From positions 1 to 28,808 of the forward strand of contig DATKZS010000148.1 of assembly GCA_035527835.1 (NCBI GenBank): a DNA stretch of 28,808 nucleotides, written 5' to 3'. Origin of the DNA: DATKZS01 sp035527835 [NCBI: bacterium]. GTDB taxonomy: Bacteria > RBG-13-61-14. Below are positions 8,025 through 14,123 of this stretch, in pieces. Position numbers and translations under genes: made by a program. Below the pieces are notes generated by a model. That model did not search any database. It was not told the DNA's origin and saw nothing but the letters and a program-made list of their open reading frames with translations. The stretch's first letter is position 1. Every line of letters begins with the position of its first letter.

Positions 8025-8952
8025 CGAGCAAAACCAGGCTCGACTGAGCGGCGGCTGGGTCGAGTTCCAGCTCGGCGGGCCGCTGCCGGCGCTCGAGGTC
8101 TTCGCCGAATTCCTGAACGACCTCGGCGCGGGCGGCGCCATCTTTTCGGAGGACCCGGCCGGCGCCCCCGGAGCGCACATGGTCACCGCTTTCCTCGCCC
8201 TGATCCAGGCCAATCCGTCCAACGTCGCGCGCATCCATAAAAGGGTGGAAGAGGTCAAGGAGCAATTCGCCGGGGCCTGGACCGACCTCAAGATCACCCG
8301 GGTGGACGACCGCGACTGGGCCGAGGAATGGAAAAAGGGACTCAAGCCGGAGCGGCTCGAGCCGGGCATCTGGATCGTGCCCAGCTTCCTCCCGGTGCCC
8401 GCCGAGGCCACCGGCGAGCCCGTGATCCGGCTCGATCCCGGAATGGCCTTCGGAACCGGACAGCACTTCACCACCCGGATGTCAATGAAAATGGTCGGCG
8501 AGGCCGTGCGCGACGGCGCCAGGTCCGTGCTCGACCTCGGCACCGGCACCGGGATCCTCGCCATGACCGCCTTGCTCTTCGGCGCCGAGCGCGTCCTGGC
8601 CCTGGACCTTGACCCCATGGCGCTCCGCGTGGCCCGCGAGAACCTCGAGTTCAACGGACTGCTCGATAAAATAGAGCTCGAGCAGGGCGTGAGCGATCCC
8701 GGCGTGGTCCTTGACCGGCCGCCGTTCGACCTGATCGCGGCTAACCTGTTCGCGGAGATGATCGTCAAGTTCCTGCCCTTTATCGCGCGCCACCTGGCGG
8801 CCCGCGGCAAGGTAGTGCTCTCCGGCATTCTCCTGGACCGGGAGCAGGCGGTGGAGGCCGGGACCAAAAAGGCCGGGCTGGCCACAATAGATCGTATCGA
8901 GGAGCAAGGATGGGTGACGATGCTCATGGAACGCGCGTCCGACGCAAGCTGA
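8017..8952 (+). CDS. prmA: Ribosomal protein L11 methyltransferase
   Basis: A 311-residue class I SAM-dependent methyltransferase that trimethylates ribosomal protein L11. The N-terminal L11-binding-type domain carries DRDWAEEWKKGLKPERL and the strongly conserved LDPGMAFGTGQHFTTRMSM. The SAM site follows (VLDLGTGTGILAMTALLFGA, then LDLDPMALRVARENL). The motif IV region is DLIAANLFAEMI, typical of PrmA. ATG 8017 lies inside the end of trxB. A farther in-frame start at 7993 would only lengthen the overlap. Its end overlaps rsmE by 43 bases, so the three genes form one operon; prmA next to rsmE is a common arrangement. Confidence 0.9.
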   Translation: MSDEQNQARLSGGWVEFQLGGPLPALEVFAEFLNDLGAGGAIFSEDPAGAPGAHMVTAFLALIQANPSNVARIHKRVEEVKEQFAGAWTDLKITRVDDRDWAEEWKKGLKPERLEPGIWIVPSFLPVPAEATGEPVIRLDPGMAFGTGQHFTTRMSMKMVGEAVRDGARSVLDLGTGTGILAMTALLFGAERVLALDLDPMALRVARENLEFNGLLDKIELEQGVSDPGVVLDRPPFDLIAANLFAEMIVKFLPFIARHLAARGKVVLSGILLDREQAVEAGTKKAGLATIDRIEEQGWVTMLMERASDAS

Positions 8953-9701
8953 AACACCGGTTTTTCGTGCCCGTGTCGCGCGTGAAGCCGGGCCCGGGCG
9001 GCCAGACCGAAGTCATCATCCCGCGGGACACCGCCCACCACATGCGCACCGTGCTCCGGCTCTCGGCCGGCGCCGTGGTGATTCTCTTTGACAACAGCGG
9101 CCAGGAGTACGAGGCCGAGATCACCGAATGCAAGCCGTCGGTGGTCAAGGCCCGGGTGGTCCGCTCCACCTCGCCCCGCGTCGAGTCGCCCCTCAAGATC
9201 ACGCTGGCCCAGGCGCTCATCAAGGGCAACTCGTTCGACAAGCTGATCACGCTCGCAACCGAGCTCGGCGTAACGCGCCTTATTCCCATCTTCACCGCCC
9301 GCACCGTGGTGAGCCTGAACAAGGAGGAGGCCGCGGAAAGAGTCGAGCGATGGGAAAGGATCGTGGAGGAGGCCGCGGCGCAGAGCAAGCGCGTCCGGGT
9401 CCCGGTGATCGAGGCGCCGGCCCCGCTCAAGGAGTTCCTGGAGCGGAAGCGCGACGGCGTGAAGATCATCCTCTACGAGCGCGGCGGCGGGGGCCAGCTC
9501 CAGGAGATTATCGAGGAGAAAAAGCCGGAGACCATCACGCTGCTGGCCGGGCCGGAGGGCGGGTTCGAGCAGGCCGAGGTCAAACAGGCCATGGACGCGG
9601 GCTTCAAGATCTGGGGACTGGGTCCAAGAATTCTGCGCGCCGAGAACGCGGGCGCGGTCGCGACCGCCATCCTCCAGTTCCGCTACGGAGACATGGGATG
9701 A
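8910..9701 (+). CDS. rsmE: 16S rRNA (uracil1498-N3)-methyltransferase
   Basis: A 263-residue SPOUT-class enzyme that methylates U1498 of 16S rRNA. The N-terminal PUA-like part contains HHMRTVLRLSAG. The knotted SAM domain shows LAQALIKGNSFDKLITLATELG, the LLAGPEGGFEQAEV loop and the terminal GLGPRILRAENAGAVA. In the family the last block is usually LGxRILRxETA; here N replaces T/A-type residues, a minor change. The ATG at 8910 follows AGGAGCA inside prmA. The protein has an about 14-residue basic lead (MGDDAHGTRVRRKLK) before the usual N-terminus RFFVP, so a later start is possible. tRNA-His lies immediately downstream on the other strand. Confidence 0.92.
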   Translation: MGDDAHGTRVRRKLKHRFFVPVSRVKPGPGGQTEVIIPRDTAHHMRTVLRLSAGAVVILFDNSGQEYEAEITECKPSVVKARVVRSTSPRVESPLKITLAQALIKGNSFDKLITLATELGVTRLIPIFTARTVVSLNKEEAAERVERWERIVEEAAAQSKRVRVPVIEAPAPLKEFLERKRDGVKIILYERGGGGQLQEIIEEKKPETITLLAGPEGGFEQAEVKQAMDAGFKIWGLGPRILRAENAGAVATAILQFRYGDMG

Positions 9702-9708
9702 GAATGAA

Positions 9709-9785
9709 TGGGGTGAGTGACGGGATTTGAACCCGCGGCCACCGAGGCCACAACCCGGTGCTCTGCCAACTGAGCTACACCCACC
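9709..9785 (-). tRNA. tRNA-His (GTG anticodon)
   Basis: Read on the minus strand, a complete cloverleaf: eight-base acceptor GGTGGGTG paired with CACTCACC, D-arm with GCTCAGTTGGCAGAGC, anticodon loop TTGTGGC and T-arm GCGGG-TTCGAAT-CCCGT. CCA is encoded in the DNA. The extra G at position -1 opposite C73 is the identity element of histidine tRNAs, which confirms the call. The gene is convergent with rsmE, only seven bases from its stop. Confidence 0.97.
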
Positions 9786-9807
9786 ACAACCGGAACGCCA
9801 AGCCATA

Positions 9808-9835
9808 AGTTTAACATTATTTCCCGCCGCGTCAA
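9808..9835 (-). promoter_or_regulatory. Predicted tRNA-His promoter
   Basis: On the minus strand TTGACG (9830-9835), a 16-base spacer and TAAACT (9808-9813), preceded by TG in extended -10 position. It lies 22 bases before the mature tRNA 5' end. Confidence 0.55.
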
Positions 9836-9841
9836 TTGCCC

Positions 9842-9865
9842 CTTTAATACGATATTGTATTAAAG
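9842..9865. promoter_or_regulatory. Perfect palindrome upstream of the tRNA-His promoter
   Basis: CTTTAATAC and its exact complement surround a 6-base centre. It sits just upstream of the predicted -35 element of tRNA-His, a position suited to a regulator site, and is much more AT-rich than its surroundings. It could equally be a hairpin of unknown role. Confidence 0.4.
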
Positions 9866-9950
9866 ACGCTTCGGTTGTCCTAATTCCCGGACCAAGGAGC
9901 GGTCCCGCCGGAAATTTTTATAGCGGCGCCGGGAGGGCCAATCCAATAAT

Positions 9951-10298
9951 TTAAGTCTTTTTCCCTTCGAACTCGCGTTTCATTGCTTCGATCTGGTTTT
10001 GGAGGGCGGGGAGGTCGCGTTCGATAATTTCCCAGACGCGTTTCAGATTGATGCCGAGGTAGTCATGGACAATGACATTGCGGAATCCCGCGATGTCTTT
10101 CCAGGGCACTTCAGCGTGGGCGTCTTTCAGGGCAAGGGACAGGCGCTGGGTTGATTCGGCCAACGTCTGAATTTCCCGGAGCACGGCGCTTTGAGTCTTG
10201 CGGTCCTTGAAAAAGGCTTCTTTGCCTTCCCGGGTAAAGCTCGCAATCCATTGGATGCATTCCAGGACGTGATCGAGGTATATTCGGTCATCTTTCAT
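9951..10298 (-). CDS. hepT: HepT-like HEPN toxin
   Basis: A 115-residue all-helical HEPN protein. The active-site motif R-x4-H-x-Y is visible as R73-NVIV-H78-D-Y80. Family members act as ribonucleases that are silenced when the cognate MntA antitoxin adds AMP groups to the motif tyrosine. The gene overlaps its partner by four bases (ATGA-type), antitoxin first, as usual. The C-terminus is a charged helix (IEAMKREFEGKKT). The intergenic DNA behind it (9786-9950) holds only the tRNA promoter and a palindrome. Confidence 0.9.
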   Translation of the reverse strand: MKDDRIYLDHVLECIQWIASFTREGKEAFFKDRKTQSAVLREIQTLAESTQRLSLALKDAHAEVPWKDIAGFRNVIVHDYLGINLKRVWEIIERDLPALQNQIEAMKREFEGKKT

Positions 10299-10585
10299 AG
10301 CTGGATGGCGTCTTTAAGAACGTTTTCACGGAGCCGCTCGGACAGGGCCTCGGGCTCGACCACGTCCACGCGGCGGCCCAGGAGTTGCTCCAGCTCGGCG
10401 ACCAGCCCTCCCGGGAACCAGGGCGGGGTCGGCCCCTCGACCTCGACCAGGAAGTCCACGTCGCTGTCGGGCCGCGCCTGGGCCCGCGCCGCGGAACCGA
10501 ACACGCGGACCCTCTTTACGCCGTGCCTCGCGGCAATACGGATGATCTCGTCGCGCTTTTCCCGGATGGTCTCTTCAATATGCAT
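10295..10585 (-). CDS. mntA: MntA-like nucleotidyltransferase antitoxin
   Basis: A 96-residue minimal nucleotidyltransferase. The GSx10DxD signature is exact: G30-S31, then D42-V-D44 (FGSAARAQARPDSDVDFLVEVEG with the acidic pair). It would transfer AMP from ATP to the HepT tyrosine and neutralise the toxin. ATG 10585 has no clear ribosome site. The predicted promoter leaves a short leader. The four-base overlap with hepT makes the pair a classic HepT/MntA type VII toxin-antitoxin module. Confidence 0.9.
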   Translation of the reverse strand: MHIEETIREKRDEIIRIAARHGVKRVRVFGSAARAQARPDSDVDFLVEVEGPTPPWFPGGLVAELEQLLGRRVDVVEPEALSERLRENVLKDAIQL

Positions 10586-10623
10586 GTTTCATACCTGAAG
10601 TCGCGGGCCGTGTCTTAGCCTTT

Positions 10624-10653
10624 ATTATAACCTGTTATTCGAAGTCGGCGCAA
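10624..10653 (-). promoter_or_regulatory. Predicted promoter of mntA-hepT
   Basis: On the minus strand TTGCGC (10648-10653), an 18-base spacer and a perfect TATAAT (10624-10629). Transcription would begin about 30 bases before mntA. Confidence 0.5.
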
Positions 10654-10680
10654 TCGCCGGCATAAGGATGCTTCAGGAAT

Positions 10681-10704
10681 GGTCGCGACGAAAGTCGCTC
10701 TTAC
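10681..10704 (-). repeat. Single REP-like palindrome
   Basis: On the minus strand it reads GTAAGAGCGAC-TTTC-GTCGCGACC: a GTRR head, five-base stem GCGAC/GTCGC and loop TTTC. It is built like the family II REP at 6883-6967 but with a different stem. It lies in the 137-base gap between mntA and the NifX-like gene. Confidence 0.55.
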
Positions 10705-10722
10705 AGCGGAGAGGGCTCATGC

Positions 10723-11091
10723 CTAGTGATGGTCTTGGCAGCCGCCGTCGCCGTGAAGGGCGCAGGATTCTCCGGAGTCGGTGGCGAGGCCGGCGAGGAA
10801 GGATTCGACGACCTTGCGGAGCTCGCCTTCGCAGCCGCGGACGACCTGGATGCCGTGGGCCTCGAGCTTGTTGACCGCTCCCTGGCCCATGCCGCCGGCG
10901 AGCATGACCTTGACGCCCATCTTGGCGAGCTCGGGCACGATCTCGGACTTGCAGCCGCAGCCGGGCGGCGGCACGAGCTGCTCCACGGAGACGATCTTCT
11001 TCTTCTCGTCCACGGTGAAAACGGCGAATGCCTGGCAATGGCCGAAATGGCCGTCAACCTGGTTTCCGGATGAGGGGAGAGCTATTTTCAT
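10723..11091 (-). CDS. NifX/NafY-like dinitrogenase iron-molybdenum cofactor-binding protein
   Basis: A 122-residue single-domain protein of the Nitro_FeMo-Co family, RNase H-like fold, related to NifX, NafY and the C-terminal part of NifB. Typical features are the start MKIALPSSGNQVDGHFGHC, the central VLVPPPGCGC, VMLAGGMGQGA and the end GCEGELRKVVESFLAG. The C-terminus is Cys/His-rich (CALHGDGGCQDHH), often seen in free-standing members that may carry metal clusters. ATG 11091 has a near-perfect AGGAGG five bases upstream. No nif genes are in the window. Such orphan members are common in anaerobes and their role is usually unknown, so participation in nitrogen fixation should not be assumed. 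Confidence 0.85.
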   Translation of the reverse strand: MKIALPSSGNQVDGHFGHCQAFAVFTVDEKKKIVSVEQLVPPPGCGCKSEIVPELAKMGVKVMLAGGMGQGAVNKLEAHGIQVVRGCEGELRKVVESFLAGLATDSGESCALHGDGGCQDHH

Positions 11092-11143
11092 TTTTTCCTC
11101 CTAAAATATACGCATAGGTGGAAAGGTCAGGTATTTTTTATTT

Positions 11144-11225
11144 GCCGCAGATGAACGCAGATGAACACAGATAAGAAATTATTTTTTATCAGATTGATCT
11201 GCGTTCATCCGCGTTCATCTGCGGC
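11144..11225. repeat. Dispersed-type inverted repeat
   Basis: Arms 11144-11172 (GCCGCAGATGAACGCAGATG...) and 11197-11225 are 29-base inverted repeats with about three mismatches, around an AT-rich centre. Each arm also repeats GATGAACGCA/GATGAACACA internally. It separates the NifX-like gene from the receiver gene. No frame or promoter is convincing. Confidence 0.7.
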
Positions 11226-11283
11226 TAATATTTAAACAAGCCTCATCTTTACCACACAAAGCTATTACAAGGACGTTCCGCCT

Positions 11284-11673
11284 CTACGCCCCCAGGGCCT
11301 TTTCGATGGCGGCGGAGAGGGTCTGGGGGTCAAAGGGCTTGGCCACGTAGCCTTCGGGGGGCGGGGTGGTTTTGCGGTGCTCGATGAAGTTCCGGAAATC
11401 CTGCTGGAGGCCCGTGACGATGATGACGGGGACGCCGGCGAGGGCGGGGTCGGCCTTGAGCTCGCGAAAGAAGTTGTCGCCTGATTTTCCGGGGGTGACG
11501 ATGTCGAGGGTGATGAGGTCGGGCTTGAGATGGGCCAGGACCTTGCGGGCCTGGGCCCCGTTCTCGGCGGACTCGACCTCGAATCCCATGTCGCCGAGCA
11601 GGATGGTCAGATAAATGCGCACGTCCTCCTCGTCCTCCACCACCAGGACTCTCTTTTTATAAGCAATATCCAC
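11284..11673 (-). CDS. Single-domain response regulator (receiver)
   Basis: A 129-residue CheY-like receiver without an output domain. Conserved residues are the acidic pair E13-D14, phospho-acceptor D57 in LITLDIVTPGKSG, the T of VIIVTG and K of YVAKPFDP. The start is GTG 11673: AAGGAG lies at ideal distance, and longer upstream frames run into a repeat. It is 62 bases downstream of a second receiver and in the same orientation as the kinase; the three probably form a signalling unit although repeats separate the genes. The output is likely protein-protein contact or phosphotransfer. Confidence 0.85.
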   Translation of the reverse strand: MDIAYKKRVLVVEDEEDVRIYLTILLGDMGFEVESAENGAQARKVLAHLKPDLITLDIVTPGKSGDNFFRELKADPALAGVPVIIVTGLQQDFRNFIEHRKTTPPPEGYVAKPFDPQTLSAAIEKALGA

Positions 11674-11701
11674 TTTTACTCCTTTATGCAGCGAAAATAT
11701 T

Positions 11702-11721
11702 AACGCCAAGACGCCAAGAAG
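11702..11721 (+). repeat. GCCAAG-type dispersed repeat, copy A
   Basis: AACGCCAAGACGCCAAGAAG, a short copy of the repeat also seen at 12284-12349, 13867-13905 and 14037-14065. It lies between the two receiver genes. Confidence 0.6.
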
Positions 11722-11735
11722 ATTTTTTATTGTTT

Positions 11736-12257
11736 TTATTTTTCCTTTAATAATTTCAGGGCCGCTTCGAGGGTCTCGCGGTCGGCGGATTCAAGGAGCT
11801 GGGCGGCCTCGGCGCGGACCTGTTGGTCGGGCGCGGCGGATTTTTCAGGGACCGGGATGCCGAGCTCGCGCTTGACAAGGACGACGTAATCCTCGGGCTT
11901 GACCGGCTTCTCCAGATAGGTTCGCGGTCCGGACAGGGTCTTGCCTTCGAAGAGGTCGTCCATTTCGCGGCGGACCTTTTGGTCGCGGGCGTGGCCGGTG
12001 ACGACGATGACGGGAATTTTCGACCAGTCCTTGTTCTTGCGCAACTCATAGAAAAAACGGATGCCGGATTTCTTGGGCATGACCAGGTCGAGCGAGATCA
12101 GGTCGGGCCTGCGCTCCTTGACCCGGCGCAGGGCCTGGTCGCCGTCGAATGCGGTCATGACCTGAAAGCCGGCGTCCTGGAGCAGGGTCTGCAAGTAGAT
12201 GACGATGTCGGACTCGTCATCCACGACCAGGATGGTCTTTTCTTCTGGCTTTACCAT
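11736..12257 (-). CDS. Response regulator receiver with short C-terminal helical tail
   Basis: 173 residues. The receiver domain has acidic pair D13-D14, phospho-acceptor D57 (LISLDLVMPKKSG), VVTGH and K of YLEKPVKPED. After residue 128 a Pro/Ala linker and a helix (AAQLLESADRETLEAALKLLKEK) form a small tail with no DNA-binding motif. A short insertion (EMDDLFEGKTLSGPR) precedes the lysine strand. The ribosome site GGAGG lies five bases before ATG 12257. Paralogous to the receiver downstream; both are probably phosphorylated by the kinase just upstream. Confidence 0.87.
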   Translation of the reverse strand: MVKPEEKTILVVDDESDIVIYLQTLLQDAGFQVMTAFDGDQALRRVKERRPDLISLDLVMPKKSGIRFFYELRKNKDWSKIPVIVVTGHARDQKVRREMDDLFEGKTLSGPRTYLEKPVKPEDYVVLVKRELGIPVPEKSAAPDQQVRAEAAQLLESADRETLEAALKLLKEK

Positions 12258-12283
12258 GTTCGCCTCCTCAGTGTCGTTCCAAA

Positions 12284-12349
12284 TAAAACCGCCAAGGCGC
12301 CAAGAACGCTAAGAATGACAATATGGGGTCTTGGCGCCTTGGCGTTTTT
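12284..12349. repeat. GCCAAG-type repeat, hairpin copy B
   Basis: Arms AAAACCGCCAAGGCGCCAAG (12286 onward) and its complement (12329-12349, one-base bulge) can fold into a long stem ending in a T-run, in the gap between kinase and receiver genes. It may act as a terminator or processing site between them. Confidence 0.7.
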
Positions 12350-12371
12350 CTTCGCCCCTGCTTGGTGCGAT

Positions 12372-13856
12372 TCAGCTTGATGCCACTTTGGCCTCCTCGA
12401 TTTCAGTCACCTGGGGCAGGCGGCTGATGGGGAAGACCATCTTGAAGAGCGAGCCCTTTTCGGGAATGGACTCCAACGTGATCTTGCCGCCGTGCTCCTG
12501 GACGATCTTCCTGGTGAGGAGCAGTCCGAGGCCGGTGCCGTCCCGTCCCTTGGTGGTGAAGAAGTTGGTGAAGACCTTCTGGCGGATGTCGTAATCCATT
12601 CCGCATCCCTCGTCCTCGACCTCGAAGACGATTTTATCATTATCCTGGCGGCACCTGACCAGGACGCGGCAGGCGGGGTTGTCGCCCATGATGCAGGCGT
12701 CAATGGCGTTGGAGATGAGGTTGGTGAGGCAGGAGTGGAGCGCTTCCTGGTCAAAGGGGAATGCTCCCATGTTCTCGTCCGTTTCCCGGACCAGCCTGAT
12801 GTTCTGTTGGGAGGCGGCGTCTTTGTAGAGCTCGACTACGTCGCGGACCACGTCGGCGGGCCGGACCATCTGCACGTTGGGGATCTGGCCCTTGGAGAAG
12901 CTGAGCAGGTTCTTGGCCAGGGCGGAGATCTTTTCGATGTTGCGGTCGAGGATGCCCCATCCCTGGTCAATGCGGGAGCGGTCGGAGCGGTCGAGCCCGC
13001 TCTTGAAGATGTAAACGCCGCCTTCGAGTCCGGTCAGAATGTTCTTGATGCCGTGGGCGAGTCCGGCCACGGTCTGTCCCACGGCGGCCAGTCGCTCGGC
13101 CTCGAGCTTTTCCTGTTCGAGCTGGTGGAGCCGGGTCACGTCCACGGCCATCTCGATGACGTGGGTGATGGGCTCGGCCTTGGAGAAGGACGCGACGGTG
13201 ACGTGGTAGTCGGTGGGCTCTCCGTCCTTGTTGACGCCGGCCTGCTCGCCGGAGTGGGACTTGCCGTCCTTGAAGGTATGCTCGGCGGGGCAGTCGTCGC
13301 ACTTTTCGCCGCGGCGCTTGAAGACCTCGTAGCAGTGTTGTCCGGAGGTGGCGCCGAAGGTCTGATGCACGAACTCGTTGGCGCGGACGATCCGGAGGTC
13401 GCGGTTGAGCAGGGTGATGTAACAGGGGACCTTTTCGAACAGGACCTGGTACTCGCGCTGGAGCCTCTTGATCTCGGTGACGTCGGTTGACATCTCGACG
13501 AGATAGGGGATCTGGCCGTCGCCGTCATAGATGGGGACGGTGTGGACGAGGTAATGGGCGACGCGTCCGTCGCGGTCCACTCCGACTTCGTCGTTGACGC
13601 GGACCTTGCCGTCGTGGAAGGTGGCGTCGGCCACGCAGTGCTCGCACTTCGAGTCGCGCTTCTTATAGGCGGTATAGCACATCTTGCCGCGGCCCGGTCC
13701 GAAGAGGCGCTCGAAGTTGCGGTTGTGGTCCACGATGGCGAAGTCGCGGTCAATGATGGCGACGTTGCAGGGCACCGACTCGAAGAGCTGGTCGCTGATC
13801 CAGGTTTTCAGGGTTGTGTCCAGCATTTCTCTCCGCCAATCACTCTGGTCCGACAT
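12372..13856 (-). CDS. Double-PAS sensor histidine kinase with Cys motifs
   Basis: About 494 residues, cytoplasmic. PAS1 (about 15-125) and PAS2 (about 135-245) each carry C-x10-C-x2-C (CYTAYKKRDSKCEHC and CYEVFKRRGEKCDDC), then a DG turn, followed by TDVTEI/VDVTRL linkers. The dimerisation/phospho-acceptor box is H268 in GLAHGIKNILTGLEGG; the ATPase domain has the N box NLISNAIDAC, G1 DEGCGMD and GTGLGLLL. The Cys motifs suggest a metal, Fe-S or thiol redox sensor; this is inference. Start: ATG 13856 (MSDQSDW). A longer frame exists but its apparent membrane helix (LAILGALGALAVFL) is just the translated repeat at 13867-13905. ATG 13826, after GGAGAG, is an alternative. Followed by two receivers in the same orientation. 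Confidence 0.88.
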   Translation of the reverse strand: MSDQSDWRREMLDTTLKTWISDQLFESVPCNVAIIDRDFAIVDHNRNFERLFGPGRGKMCYTAYKKRDSKCEHCVADATFHDGKVRVNDEVGVDRDGRVAHYLVHTVPIYDGDGQIPYLVEMSTDVTEIKRLQREYQVLFEKVPCYITLLNRDLRIVRANEFVHQTFGATSGQHCYEVFKRRGEKCDDCPAEHTFKDGKSHSGEQAGVNKDGEPTDYHVTVASFSKAEPITHVIEMAVDVTRLHQLEQEKLEAERLAAVGQTVAGLAHGIKNILTGLEGGVYIFKSGLDRSDRSRIDQGWGILDRNIEKISALAKNLLSFSKGQIPNVQMVRPADVVRDVVELYKDAASQQNIRLVRETDENMGAFPFDQEALHSCLTNLISNAIDACIMGDNPACRVLVRCRQDNDKIVFEVEDEGCGMDYDIRQKVFTNFFTTKGRDGTGLGLLLTRKIVQEHGGKITLESIPEKGSLFKMVFPISRLPQVTEIEEAKVASS

Positions 13857-13866
13857 CGGCGGTAAG

Positions 13867-13905
13867 AAAACCGCCAAGGCGCCAAGAGCGCCAAGGATCG
13901 CCAAG
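13867..13905 (+). repeat. GCCAAG-type repeat, copy C
   Basis: AAAACCGCCAAGGCGCCAAG followed by AGCGCCAAGGATCGCCAAG, a run of four near-identical units of about 9-10 bases. It sits directly upstream of the kinase start. A further hairpin built from CTTGGCG...CGCCAAG lies at about 13969-13998. Confidence 0.7.
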
Positions 13906-14036
13906 TAAATCATGATATTTCTTGGCGGCCCAATAAAAAACAACTACAGGGCAGTGACTCCAACCGACTTGGCGAACCGCCCGACGGGAGCGCCAAGCGG
14001 AAAAGACTCGCACCCAAGCCCTCTTAAAAATTAGTC

Positions 14037-14065
14037 CTCGGCGCTCTTGGCGTCTTGGCGGTTTT
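14037..14065 (-). repeat. GCCAAG-type repeat, copy D (inverted)
   Basis: Complement of copy C (CGCTCTTGGCGTCTTGGCGG then TTTT). Copies C and D face each other about 130 bases apart, between the kinase gene and the end of the redox operon. The space between shows no gene. Confidence 0.7.
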
Positions 14066-14123
14066 CCGGTGCGTTTATTTTGGTCATCACTGTCCATGTT
14101 CCGTGCCTGTCTCGCGGGCCGCT

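Noticed and set aside
5646-9806. Very long open frame on the minus strand opposite the transpeptidase, trxB, prmA and rsmE genes
   Set aside because: It is the antisense shadow of GC-rich coding DNA: its translation is low-complexity and shows no domain, while the plus strand carries four clearly recognisable proteins.
9951-10585. HepT/MntA pair as a novel system
   Set aside because: All signature residues and the overlap match the known type VII toxin-antitoxin module.
10723-11091. Evidence for nitrogen fixation
   Set aside because: Single NifX-like proteins are widespread in anaerobes that lack nitrogenase, and no other nif gene is present here.
13857-13943. N-terminal membrane helix of the sensor kinase
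   Set aside because: The hydrophobic stretch is the translated GCCAAG repeat (13867-13905); the kinase more plausibly starts at 13856 or 13826.
13867-14065. CRISPR or integron-like array in the GCCAAG repeats
   Set aside because: The units are very short, adjacent or inverted, with no regular spacers and no associated genes.
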